Shown: positions 36,538 through 47,844 of the stretch, piece by piece | Position numbering within the stretch: the first letter of the stretch is position 1 | How the letters are laid out: each line of letters begins with the position of its first letter | Assembly (NCBI RefSeq): GCF_907165205.1 | Contig: NC_058190.1 | Coordinates: 41,652,116 to 41,716,115 of the forward strand | DNA length: 64,000 nucleotides | Reading direction: 5' to 3' | DNA from: Coccinella septempunctata | Taxonomy: Eukaryota; Arthropoda; Insecta; Coleoptera; Coccinellidae | The notes under the pieces: model-generated | What the model saw: the letters and a program-made list of their open reading frames with translations, nothing else | The model's database searches: none | Told to the model about the DNA's origin: nothing | Position numbers and translations under genes: made by a program

Positions 36538-37922
36538 GTTACGGCTAAAGATAGGTGTGAACATAAACTTAAGATTAGCCGGCTAAACTTAGGTTTAGCT
36601 TCGGGTATTTGCTAATGTTAGTTTCTTCTATCTTTAGCCGGCTAAACTTAAGTGTAACCACATCCCATCGGCTAAAAATGTAAAAGGTTCGAGGGGCGAA
36701 AATTTTCGGCAATTAAAAGAATGTAAAGAAATAGCAATACGAGTATAATCAAACTATCAATGCAATGCTTTTTTTGTATGAATCTCACATATTTTAATAG
36801 CAGAAAAGCATTCTGTTAAGCAGTTGAGAAATTGGAGAATGAACATATATTTGTGTCAGCTGTGTCTCAACGAATTCTTATTGACGAATCTAAAAATCTA
36901 AACGCTTGATGACAAAATTCATGACATGCTATTTTGAGTGTGAGGGAAAACTGTAGTGTTAATGATTATTTTTCATCTTGTTATTATTCATAATTTGAGG
37001 GGAATTGAATGAGCAGAAGGATATAATGAAGACAAGAATGATGCCGCGAACTTCCTCATCAAAGAACCAAAGGTTAAATTCTAGAAAACTATAAGTAGAA
37101 GTACCCAATCTTGTTTGTCGTTAAGCGGACTATTTGGCTCAAAGATTATAGAGTTAACTCTATAATCTTTGATTTGGCTGATAAGCTCAGCTTTACGATG
37201 AATGCACTTGTATCCCCCGGGATGATTCATCAAGGCTGGCGACAGGCCATATTTTGGAACCCGTATGTTCAATGACTCGTGAAGAAATTTTCAACAAAAT
37301 CAGCTAGAGAAAGTGTTTTCTCAACTATGTTCATGTTCATAGTTTTTTTTTGTTCTTTTTGCGAAAGAATTGGTTGGAAAGAAATTGCAACGTTAGAAAC
37401 TATAGTTCCTATTTCGTAATTTTTCCATAAACCCAATTATTGAATGGTAGGGAAAATATACTTTTGTTTACGGAAAAAAAATTTTATGTCTAATATCTCA
37501 TTTTCGTGTGAGGTCATATTATGGTTTGTCACAAATTAGGCTTGGTTTGAACAGCATTAATCTCCTAAACGGATGAAAATAACTCGTTAAATGTTGAGTT
37601 GAAAACCCATGGGCGTTATGTAATACAACCCTAATACATTCGATGCTCTTTTGCATATTTCAATTCTAAAAATTTAAACAAAAAAGTGGCCGTGTGCGTT
37701 CGTCCTCTCCCATCCGACCATTCATGAGACATCACCTCTCCGCGTGCCCATCGAATACATTTTTAGCCGTTCCGTTTTGGGTAATGTGCACATTAGCCGG
37801 CTAAAGATGAAATGCCCTGACGCAGATGAATATTTTATCGAACTTTAGCCGATCCTCGAATATAAACCTAAGTTTAGCCGGCTAATCTTAAGTTTACGCT
37901 CACACCTATCTTTAGCCGTAAC
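36538..37922. mobile_element. Large TIR element with TAGCCGGCTAA subrepeats
   Basis: Terminal repeats of about 60 bp or more: GTTACGGCTAAAGATAGGTG on the left and ...CACCTATCTTTAGCCGTAAC on the right. Several internal copies of the palindrome TTAGCCGGCTAA lie near both ends. About 1.39 kb. The flanks are AT-rich (ATATAT on both sides). No transposase recognised. A perfect 32-nt palindrome lies inside at 37140-37171. Confidence 0.8.
37140..37171. repeat. Perfect 32-nt palindrome
   Basis: Each 16-nt half is CAAAGATTATAGAGTT or its exact complement, with no spacer. Half-copies also occur at about 21190-21260. Confidence 0.92.
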
Positions 37923-38181
37923 ATATATATGGAATAAAATTGAAGTTATAGGATACTAGTCGTTTGGAATAAAATATATCAAATGTGTTAAATCCATGAA
38001 AGTTCTCAATAATAAATAATCTCAAGCTTTTCCAATGCCTTTCGACATAAAAAAAGGAAACTGGTAGAAAAGGAAGAATGCCTGTTTCAAATATTGGCCT
38101 TAGAGACGAAAGGAATAGAATCGTACCTACACACTACCAATTCATAGGAAAAAATTGATTTGTTTGGAAACAAAAACATAC

Positions 38182-39111
38182 CTTTGTTACAAGAGAATCC
38201 CACATATAAATAATATAAAAATCTTGATGAAATTGGTAGATGAGCCAGGAAAGATGTAACAATATTTCTCTTCTCTCGAAAAGAGCTATAACAAAAGTAT
38301 ACATACAAAACGTTCACAGCTTCTATTATATTTATAATCAGTCTTAGGGCAACATTGAATGTTTCTATAGCTTGAAAATCTTTTATCAACGATACTAATC
38401 GAAAATGTACATAGCAAACGTTCGCTATGCCCAAATCTTTATCTGAATTGTCTCCAATAAAATCATTTCCTTCTTCACCAGACAAATATTTTTCAATATC
38501 TTCGAGAATTCCTATCAACTGATTGTTCAAAGTGAGGAAAGCATTTTCCGTCCTCTTCAGCAGAGTTCGTATCAAACAAATTTCTATAGAGCCTGTCGTC
38601 CAACAGCAAGTATCACAAAAATAAGCAATTGAACTTCTCCAAGGAATTTCGAAAAAGTTTATGTATATGATTATATAGAAGATTACGTAAAAAAGAAAAG
38701 GGCTTCCACTTCTTGTATTAGGATTCAGCTGGTACCTTCGAATGAATAGATTCTCGGTCATGATTTTTTCAATGATTTCCCCAACCTTATAAGAATGTGC
38801 AATATTCCAGCTAATTCGAACAAAAATCACCATCAACCCCAGTGATCGACAGACGGTCAATACAATAATGCGCATTTCATCCATCAAAAAAGTTTCGCAC
38901 AACTCAGTGTTATCTTTGTTCGTAAACAGTATAGGACCTGATTGAGCGACAAAAATTAGCCATCCGACATATGCCGAAATATTGATTAAGACACCAATCA
39001 GCATCAGACACATTTTCCAATAATTGATTCTCTCATTTGTGCAGAAGAAATTTCCATTTATGGCTTGGAGCCAAAAACACCAAAAGGAAGAAAAAAATTG
39101 GTTTCGAACAT
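38182..39111 (-). pseudogene. Gustatory receptor N-terminal unit G, pseudogene (locus III)
   Basis: A close relative of units F, H and K, single-exon type, with a donor-like GTATGT at 38176-38181. Three lesions are visible against unit F. A net 7-nt loss near 39075 shifts the frame after MFETNFFLPF. Twelve nucleotides are missing where F has VMRD (around 38590). A 4-nt repeat expansion (TACATACAAAA at about 38300) throws TM5-TM6 out of frame, so NVLYTFV becomes NVLYVYF. The long open frame at 38087-39175 survives only by chance upstream extension and downstream read-through. Confidence 0.85.
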
Positions 39112-39337
39112 TTGGAAAGATGCAATGTACAAGAAAGACTGAGAAGATTAGAGTGTGGTTTTCAATGATGTTCATTTCAGTTCATTTGGTTTTCATTATG
39201 AGCAATCAACTAAAATGTTATTACAAGTAGTTATTATCGATCTATTATAATACAAACAGAATCGATCATCATCAGAGATGTTCAACTTGAATTGAAAGGT
39301 ATGGCCCTATCTTAACATAGGAGAAACGGAAACATAC

Positions 39338-40258
39338 CTTTGTTGCAAGAGAATCCCACATATAAATAATATAAAAATCTTGATGGAATTGGTAGATGAT
39401 CCAGGAAAAATGTAACAATATTGCTTTCCTCTCGAAAAAAGCTACAACAAAAGTATAGATGACGTTTACAACTTCTATTATATTTATAATCAGTCTTAGG
39501 GCCACATTGAATGTTTCTATAGCTTGAAGATCTTTCATCAATGATACCAATCGAAAATGTTGATAGCAAACATTCGCTATTCCTGAAGCTTCATCTGAAT
39601 TTTCCTCAAAAAAATCGTTTCCTTTTTCGCCAGATGAATCTTCTCCAATGTCTTCGAGAATTCTCATCAGCTGATTGTTGAAAGTTAGGAACGCATCTTC
39701 TGTCCTCTTCAGCATCATTTGTATTAAACAAATTTCTATTGAGTCCCTAATAACGCACCCTGCCAAACAGCAAGTATCACAAAAATGACGAATTGAACTT
39801 CTCCAAGGAATTTCGAAAAAATGTATGTATATAATTATATAGAGGAGTACAAAAAGTAGAAAACCGCTTCCATCTCTTGTTTTAGGATTTAGCTGATATC
39901 TTCGAATGAAGGGATTCTCGGTCATCAGCTTTTCAATTATCTGTCCCACTTTATGAGAATGTGCAATATTCCAGATAATTCGAACCACAATTACTATCAC
40001 CTCAATGGATCGGCAGACTTCATTGACGCGCATTTTATCCATTAGGAAAGTTTGGAACAACTTAGTGTTTTCCTTGTTCAACAGTCCAGGATCTGCGTGA
40101 ATCACAAGAAACATCCATCCCACATACGACAAAATATGGATTGATGCACCAATGAGCATCAGAAATATTTTCCAGTAACTGATTCCTTCATCTATCCAGA
40201 AGAAATTTCCATTTAAAGCTTGCAACCAAAAAAACCATTGAGGTAAAGGAATGAACAT
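39338..40258 (-). CDS. Gustatory receptor N-terminal unit H (locus III)
   Basis: One exon of 921 nt (307 codons). Start ATG 40256-40258 (MFIPLPQWFFWLQALNGNFF). The ATG used by unit F is ATA here, so this unit begins a few codons later. Donor ACAAAG|GTATGT, phase 0. The order of blocks is as in unit F: RIIWNIAHSHKVGQIIEKLM, DSIEICLIQMMLKRTEDAFL, SLMKDLQAIETFNVALRLII, and DFYIIYMWDSLATK at the splice point. Intact. With the locus III C-terminus it gives 381 residues. Pseudogene unit G starts only about 230 bp downstream. Confidence 0.86.
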
Positions 40259-41619
40259 ATTAGTGTCAAATATATTCGTACTGTACTTAAATGACTGATA
40301 GGAATTATGTGTGGTTCCAACATTGATGTATATTTCAATTCGATACGGTTTTCATTGTAAGCAATCAACTGAAATATTATAACAGGTCAACTAATATGAA
40401 AACATCATCGATTTTCATATTCAATTGAATTGAGTGGTATGGTAGTATAGTCATATCTTAACACATAATAGAAGAATAGGGAAAAACTATAATAGATTGT
40501 CCTATGCTTGTTCGATTAGACACACATTTTCGGTTAATGTGCAACATATCAAATTGAAAACAAATAAACCCATTAATTGAGTAGATATAGCAGATATAAA
40601 AAACAAGATCCCGTCAAAAATCCTCTTCAAAATATACCCTTTATCCAGTGGCGTATCCAGAGTCTGAGTTTGGGGAAGAACTGGCAAGTTTTAGGGGGAG
40701 AATGTAATTCTGTTCATCGTTTTAGTTGTTCAAAAGGAAGATATTCGTCGTCGGCATACATATGCTCTGACTGAAACTCGATTTTCGGTTTACTTTTCGT
40801 ATTGATTTCAGATCGATGATTGAATCTATACACCATGTCAAGTTGTACTTCAGAAATGATCAATTGAAATTCAGATTAGTCAAGTTTATTTCAGGAACCG
40901 TCAATTGTATTTCAGCTAAGTCAATTTTATTTCAGAAATGGTCATTTGAAATTCTGTTCCAGTTACCTACATTTATTCTAATTGAATAAATATTCTTTAT
41001 AGAGTGTACAAGACAAAAACAACTCAATTTCTGTTTGAAAATTGTATAGTTTTTGTTTGAGAAAAATGGTGTTACATATATGTAACGCTAATAGCTACAG
41101 TTACTGAGAAATAACATAGATTTTCCAGTGAAATTTGCGTTACATATGTGTAACACTAGGTTATTATGGGTTAATTTCAAAACCCCACTTGTTAATCAGA
41201 TTAATCATTTTTGTAATTCAGAAACCCTAATTTGTAATTCAGAAACCATCATTTCTATTCCAGTTTATGAACGTGTTGATTGTCTAAAGGATTTATTTGC
41301 TAGCTCAGTACAGGGTGATGATGAAAAAAAAAATACAATCACGCAGGAAATTGAATTGCCTTTCCAACAAGGTGCTGCTCGCCCCCTTTTCCCTATTCAA
41401 AAATGAGAGCTGTTGGGGTTGCGGCTAGAGGGGTAGTGATATCAAACTCATTTGAACAACCTCATTTTTACCCCTTTCAACAAAAATTGACCTGTCTGGG
41501 CGTTTTTTCGTTATTCCATGCCAAAGCTCAAAATTCGGGGTGGAAAGTTATGGATGGCCCAACCTGTATATACCGAGCAGATATCTTCAGTAACTAGCGA
41601 AACTATGAAGTCAGGTTTT
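40259..41619. other. Spacer upstream of unit H
   Basis: No exon recognised. Includes short imperfect repeats with TCAGATTAGTCAA/TCAGCTAAGTCAA at about 40870-40930 and paired GTTACATATATGTAAC-like motifs at about 41070-41155. Confidence 0.4.
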
Positions 41620-42475
41620 CAGATATGGCATAGCTCATTATGAAAACTTAAAATGGCTATATCTTCTTATCCAGGCCGAATCAGAACTTGTAAAGGAAAA
41701 CAGTTGAATCAACACTATCTATACAGGGTGTTTCCTAATTGAATGTCAATATTTATGGGAGTGATTTTTGGGCCCATTTTAAGAAAAAAACTCCATATGA
41801 ACATATGTCCTTAACGTCTTACCTTTTGAGATACAGGGTGGTATTATTTAGACAGTCAGAGGCACGCCACTGACTGTATTCAGCTATGAGCAAATTTGAT
41901 CTCATGAATTTTTTTAGTCCGACGCACCGGTTTCATCTAAAAAATTCAATCTACGTTTGTCTCTGCAGGGTGATATTGTCATATGTATGTATTAAGGATT
42001 TTGTTATGATCATGCAGAGAAACGGTTTCTATTTTTTTAAGCGGAAACCGTGAATCGGATTGAAAAAAGTCGAGTGATCAACTTTGGTAAGAAATGATTG
42101 GGAATTTCGAAAATAATTTTTATTTCAGGAAAAATCTGTGGCGTACCATCAATGTCTGCCAAAATTGGTAGGTCAAATAACGTACGAACGCCACTGGTGG
42201 AAATTAAGAAAAAAGTGATACATTAAAAAATGCCTCTTGTTTCATAGTATACATGTATGACAGGTTTCATGTAAATATTTGAAGTGGTATTGTAGATATT
42301 GATAATAAATGATTTATTTTTGAAAACTTCACTACCCTGTATCTCAAAAGGTAAGACGTTTAGGATATATGTTCATATAAAGCTTTTTTCTTAAAATGGG
42401 CCCAAAAATCACCCCCATAAGTATTGATATTCAATTAGGAAACACCCTGTATGTACAAATCAAGGACTCACCCTG
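41620..42475. mobile_element. MITE family 1, copy e, split by a nested element
   Basis: The left portion 41628-41722 matches the family block AGCTCATTATGAAAACTTAA...GGCCGAATC. The right portion 42451-42475 ends CAAGGACTCACCCTGT. Between them sits another complete element (41723-42450), so this copy was invaded after insertion. Confidence 0.68.
41723..42450. mobile_element. TIR element ACAGGGTGTTTCCTAATTGA, nested
   Basis: Terminal repeats of about 120 bp: ACAGGGTGTTTCCTAATTGA on the left, ...TCAATTAGGAAACACCCTGT on the right. They share internal TTTTGGGCCCATTTTAAG and TTACCTTTTGAGATACAGGG blocks. TA flanks both ends. No coding frame. Confidence 0.85.
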
Positions 42476-42509
42476 TATAAAAAGTATAAAATAATAAATC
42501 CTCACTCAC

Positions 42510-43424
42510 TTCAGATGGCAAAGAGCCCCATGTATTGAAAATACAATACATCCTGGCAAATTGATAAATCAACCAACTAGTATGGAGTATCAGATCGCCA
42601 TAGCCCCAAAGTGCCTCAATGAAAAAGTAAATGACGTTCACAGCCTCGGCAATATCGATCATCAATCTCACAGCAATATTGAGCGTCATCACCGATTCGA
42701 AATCATTCAACACATTCATAAGTTCCAGATGATGATACGATATTTTTTTCAACAGGGAAATATTGCAGCTTTGTTGCAGGACCTCTGGGATGTCATTTCG
42801 ATGTCCAGCATTTGGTAGCAACTGTTCGTTTAGAATCTCGAATAAATATTTCAATTTCGCCAAAATCACTCTGACGAAGTGTATTTCGATTACATCCCTT
42901 ATGATAACGCCAATCCATGAGCAGTTTTCACATATCTGATAGAAAAATTTCCATTGGACGTCGAAAATAAGATTATAAGCCAGGATGAATATGAAAAATG
43001 TCAATAATGAAAAATTGTCTCTTTCGACAACGAAACTCTTAGGTTTTCTTCTTATTTTCAAATTCAACTCGTATATTGTGTCCACAATTCGGCAGAGTTT
43101 TTGTGAGTTCGCAATATTCCAAATTATTCTGAAGATATTGAGTATTAATTCTAATATTCTACAGATTGTTATGACTTGAGTGTCGAGTTTTTCGATATAA
43201 AATTTTTTGCTTTGGCCCAAACCATTCTCAATAGTGTGTCCTCCATCCCATTTGCCAAACCAATATAATATAATATACACCATGCTTATACCATGAGCAA
43301 TGTTCAGAAGAACCATCGAGATAATTTTGTAATGTATCCTGTGATCTTCCCCAATGAAGAAATTGGCATTAAACGTTTGAAGCCAACTCACCCAGGGTGG
43401 TATCGAATACTTATTATTATGCAT
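42510..43424 (-). CDS. Gustatory receptor N-terminal unit J (locus III)
   Basis: One exon of 915 nt (305 codons). Start ATG 43422-43424 (MHNNKYSIPPWVSWLQTFNA). Donor TCTGAA|GTGAGT, phase 0. Same single-exon architecture as F/H/K but clearly diverged: RIIWNIANSQKLCRIVDTIY, RDVIEIHFVRVILAKLKYLF, LNDFESVMTLNIAVRLMIDI. It ends FNTWGSLPSE. No internal stop. With 28544-29092 it gives 379 residues. Its downstream flank abuts MITE copy e. Confidence 0.85.
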
Positions 43425-44462
43425 ATCTTCTAAGAGTTTCTCAAGTTAGGTAAACTCTTGAGGTACACCTAACAGAAAAATAACTAATATTTCTGAAAAT
43501 ATCTAGATAAACAACCGAAGTATTTATCACTCTAATCATATTTTCATAAGTTAATTGGTAGGTACATTTGGGAAATGACAATACCTCAATTCATGAAATG
43601 AAATCGTTCTACTTGATAGTAGTCACTTGGTCGATTGGTATTTACCTATCTATGTATAATGTATCGATTAGTAAATATGACTTGTTATTGTAGAACATGT
43701 GAAATGATCTCAATGAAGGGTTCAACATGTTCAACGATTTCTCGGATATCATTCAAACTTTCACTTTCGGTAAATTTCATTCTGAAGAACTTTCATTAAT
43801 GATTGTTTTCTTGTAACAAATGAGGCTAGCCGCAAACGTACTTGTCATACCTACTTATATACTGCGCTAAACTCATACCCATTGATATTTATTATATGGA
43901 GATTCAAAGGTTTGCTTCATCGATATTATTCTACAGGGCTGAATAACACTCATTTGTTTCCCAAGGTCAAAAACAATTTGCTGCCCCTTAGAACTAAGTT
44001 TTTCTAACCTTGGTAGTACTTATCCTCAATTTGTAACAATAAAAACGTGAAATAGTCTGTCTCTTTTGCTATCTTCGTGACAATAAAATGAAATATTTTG
44101 ATAATTTCATAATTCTAATGGGTACACACTATTTTCTTATTGTTTTACTGATTCGTTATTCGCCAAAAAATTTGCCACCTTTACAACATAGAGAAAGAGC
44201 TTTTCATTTAAATCGAATTATGCATTAAAATAAGAAAACAACAGAATCAGCAACAAATACCACATGGTTTCTTATACCACCATCTGCAGCCAAAAGAATA
44301 TGATAAAAACAACTTAAAATATCCAGTTTTTCCTAATAAGCAACACATGTAAAACTAATGTTTCTGATAACTTCAGGAGGAAAGCCAAGAATAAAGAGAA
44401 ATTTATACGTTGTCCCTATAAATTGTTGAGGAGTCTAGTTATTGAGAAATGCTATAACTTAC
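43425..44462. other. Spacer between units J and M
   Basis: About 1 kb of AT-rich sequence. No exon or repeat recognised. Confidence 0.45.
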
Positions 44463-45648
44463 TTCTTCCTGCATCCGATTCCATATTTCTATCAAAATTG
44501 TGCACAAAAACAAGAGAAAGATGATCCAAAGAGCTGATCTGAGTGATTCTCTGATGTCTTTCTCCAGTACAACCAAAATCAATAAATATGTACAATTTAT
44601 TACTTGCACAATTTTGACGAAGAAGGTTAGAGTTATTGTGAGCGTTATTTCTCGGCAGACACGATGATTCAGCTCGGAATATTCGAAGATTTTCAAACTG
44701 ATGTTTCGTAAAACGAGAAATTCAGATTGTTTTTCCTGATAATTCATTGAATTTTTCAGATTCGAAATTTGTACATTTATTTCAGTGATTCTCCATGCGA
44801 TATTCGACAATATCGATTCTAAGAAATGGAACTCAACTACATCTTTCACTTGGATGAAAATCCAAACGAACATATAGTATTTCTTGTTGGAACCAGAAGC
44901 AGTCAACTCTACAGACATAGCAGCTGCTAAACTCATGAGGAGTCCTAGAAATTTCCCTGATATTATAATAATAATAATAAGGATAAATTCAGACGCATAC
45001 CACCCGACGATATGAATATCGACAAGTGTTACGATCTGAATTGAGCTAGCCCAAACGATATTCATATCGTCGGGTGGTATGCGTCTGAATTTATCCTTAT
45101 TATTTTATCCATTGCCATGTTAGGCGTAATCACAGTCTTCCCTGATATTCTTCGATTTGGGTTACTATTCGCGTGACAGTCATTCAAAATAGTGCCAATT
45201 CGATCAGATTTATAGAAGAACCAACACAGTTTCAGTATTGTGATGCTGACTTCGAAAAACCTTGAATAAGATGAGGCAGACTTCAGAAAACCTGGAAATA
45301 ATTATATCGATAGTATGCTAGCCAAGAAATCGCAAAAACATCATAAGAGGAGGTGTTTGAAACAAAAATTGGGCTGAAGGATAACTAAACTCTTGGATCC
45401 TTCTGGATGTGCTTAAAAAATCAACGAGGGCTACAAAATCGAATGAAACACAGAAAAACATCATGCTCACCTAAAGAATAGACAGTGTTTTCACTATCGA
45501 GAAAATCATCCATCAGGAAAAAACATCCTATGTAAAATCCATGTATGGCAATGAAAAACAGTAATTTGATTTCCCAAAGTGGTTCTTCCTTTTCGAAAAT
45601 CAAACCGCTGAAAGAATAGAACCAATACGACCAGCCGTAATTAGCCAT
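44463..45648 (-). pseudogene. Gustatory receptor unit M, disrupted by insertion (locus III)
   Basis: Exon 1 is 45471-45648 (178 nt; ATG 45646-45648; donor TTTAG|GTGAGC, phase 1), starting MANYGWSYWFYSFSGLIFEK. Exon 2 is 44463-45291 (acceptor ATTTCCAG; donor GAAGAA|GTAAGT, phase 0). Exon 2 contains 185 bp of extra sequence (about 44965-45149, including one copy of a 12-bp direct repeat) that brings a TGA. Without it the two sides join in frame at RRISG/KFLGLL, and exon 2 is 644 nt. The remaining sequence has KDVVEFHFLESILSNIA and ends IWNRMQEE. Related to unit N. The insertion appears recent, since I see no other lesion. Confidence 0.83.
44965..45149. mobile_element. Palindromic insertion in receptor unit M
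   Basis: Flanked by a 12-bp direct repeat TTCCCTGATATT (44953-44964 and 45138-45149). Inside are two arms of about 48 bp, TCAGACGCATACCACCCG... and its complement, around a loop of about 35 bp. An (ATA)n run (44965-44980) lies at the left edge. It has no known transposon ends. Confidence 0.8.
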
Positions 45649-45973
45649 ATTATAAAAAGGCTAGAAAGCGGAAGCCATAATCAACCATAACGTCAAATCA
45701 AGCAAATTACTCAAGTAATATATCGAGTAGAAATGAAATGATAAACCATATTGTTGGATACTCAATTCATATCATTAATTGGTGGCAAGACCGAAATCGA
45801 ATTGTTGATACGTTCAATTATTTATGGATGAGTTATTTTGTTGCTAGTTTTACCAATTTCTAGATGACCTTTGCGATAATTCACTATTCACTCTACGGAA
45901 AACTTCAACAGCTTCACTGGCTGACTGAAATTCGTTCCTATTATTGATGCCTCATAAGCAGGGAGTAAATGTC

Positions 45974-46589
45974 CAGGGTGGGCAAAATTCGTTGTCTACT
46001 CAGTTGTTCTCGAGAACTATAGCAGCTAGAAGAAAACGGATGACACATTTCCGAGCTCATTTTCGGAGAAAAAAAGAATGGTGAAAACCGCAGCCTCCTA
46101 CGATACTTCGTTTTTGAGTTTGACAATTTCGAAAATTTCTCATAACTTTTTTGTCTTTGAAGTTACAAATCTGAAACTTGAACCTTCTACAGGCACTTTT
46201 TTACGTAGACTCCACTGATGAGCTCAAAATATTTTTTCATTTCGAATCAATAGGTGAACTTTCATTTTTTTAAATGCAAACATTTATTGAATATGTTTTT
46301 TTTTTAATTGGAAAAAAATCTTTTGTCATTAGATTCTACGTATGAAAGTGCCTAAGAAGGTTTGAGTTTCAGATCTGTAACTGCAAAGACAAAAAAGTTA
46401 TGAGAATTTTTTGGAATCGTCAAAATCTCAATTTCTGTTTATAACTCGAAATCTGATAATGATAGGCCGATTCTGATTTTATATTTGGATTATTCATGAA
46501 AAAAGATCTCGAGAATGTGTCATCCGTTTCCTTCTAGCTGCTATAGTTCTCGAGATCCCCTCAGTAGACAACGAATTTCGCCCACCCTG
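45974..46589. mobile_element. Long fold-back element, CAGGGTGGGCAAA family, copy b
   Basis: Ends CAGGGTGGGCAAAATTCGTT and ...ACGAATTTCGCCCACCCTG, with TA on the right. The outer arms share GTTCTCGAGAACTATAGCAG-type sequence. The interior is also largely mirrored (TTTTTTGTCTTTG, AACCTTCTAC/CTTAGAAGG-like pieces). Its ends match copy a, but the interior differs. Confidence 0.8.
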
Positions 46590-46899
46590 TATAGTAGTGA
46601 AAAAATTCAAGGGGTGCTTCCTAATCCTCATCAAAAATAGTGCATTTTTTTTCCGAATAGCCTCTGTTTAGATACAGCCTCCTAAGGATGGCACCTGAAG
46701 CGCAATTTCATTTTTTTTTAATTAACTAGAAAGTTGACTGACAGAAATGAAAATGACCAGAAATTGTCTGGTATCCATACAAAAAAAGCAAACTTGAAGA
46801 AAGAGGAAACATGCCTCATAGACGAAAAGAACTTCGAATCAAAGATTAACAATTTTCGCAAAATACTGATTCATTTCGACGTCAGAAACAAAAACTTAC

Positions 46900-47844
46900 C
46901 TTTGTTGCGAGAGAAACCCACATATAAATAATATAACAGTCTTGATAAAATTGGTAGATGACCCAGTAAAAATGTAACAATATTCCTCTCCTCTCTAAAA
47001 CAGCTACAACGAAAGTATACATAACGTTTACAACTTCTATTATATTTATAATCAGTCTTAGGGCCACATTGAATGTTTCTATGGCTTGAAGATCTTTTAT
47101 CAACGACACTAATCGAAAATGTACATAGCAAACGTTCGCTATTCTCAAATCTTGACCTGAATTGTCCCAAATTAAATCGTTTCCTTCTTGGTCAGATGAG
47201 TCTCTCTCAATATCTTCGAGAATTCTTATCAACTGATTGTTCAAAGTGAGGAAGGTATCTTCTGTCCTCTTCAGCAGAGTCCGTATTAAACAAATTTCTA
47301 TTGAGTCCCTGATAGCGCATGACGTCCAGCAGCAAGTATCACAAAAATGAGGAATTGAACTTCTCCAAGGAATATTGAACAAGTTCACGCATATGATTAT
47401 ATAGAGGAGTACGAAAACTAAAAAATGACCTCCACTTCTTGTATTAGGATTCAGCTGGTACCTTCGAATGAATGGATTCTCCATCATTAGTTTTTCAAGG
47501 ATTTGTCCAACTTCATAAGAATGTGCAATATTCCAGATAATTCGAACTATAACCACTATCAACTCAAGGGATCGACAGACTGTCAATACCTTAATGCGCA
47601 TTTCGTCCACCAAAAAACTGTCGTACAAATCAGTGCTATTTTTGTTCGAAAACAGTCTAGGACCTGAGTGAACCACAAAAATTATCCATCCAACAGATAT
47701 CGAAATATTGAATAAGACACCAATCAGCATAAGACACATTATCCAATATTTGATTCTCTCATTTGTGCAGAAGAAATTTCCATTTATAGCTTGCAGCCAA
47801 AAAAACCATCGTGGTAAAGACAGAACCGTATTAGTCTCAATCAT
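46900..47844 (-). CDS. Gustatory receptor N-terminal unit K (locus III)
   Basis: One exon of 945 nt (315 codons), the same length as unit F. Start ATG 47842-47844 (MIETNTVLSLPRWFFWLQAI). Donor ACAAAG|GTAAGT, phase 0. Contains RIIWNIAHSYEVGQILEKLM, DSIEICLIRTLLKRTEDTFL and DLQAIETFNVALRLIINIIE. Intact. The predicted product with 28544-29092 is 389 residues. The 5' flank resembles that of F and G (TAGCCGGTAGAT and AGCAATCAACTAAAAT motifs), so the duplication unit included upstream DNA. Confidence 0.86.

Noticed and set aside
40641..40655. CAGTGGCGTATCCAG, which looks like a hAT-type terminal repeat
   Set aside because: No matching opposite end or 8-bp duplication found nearby.
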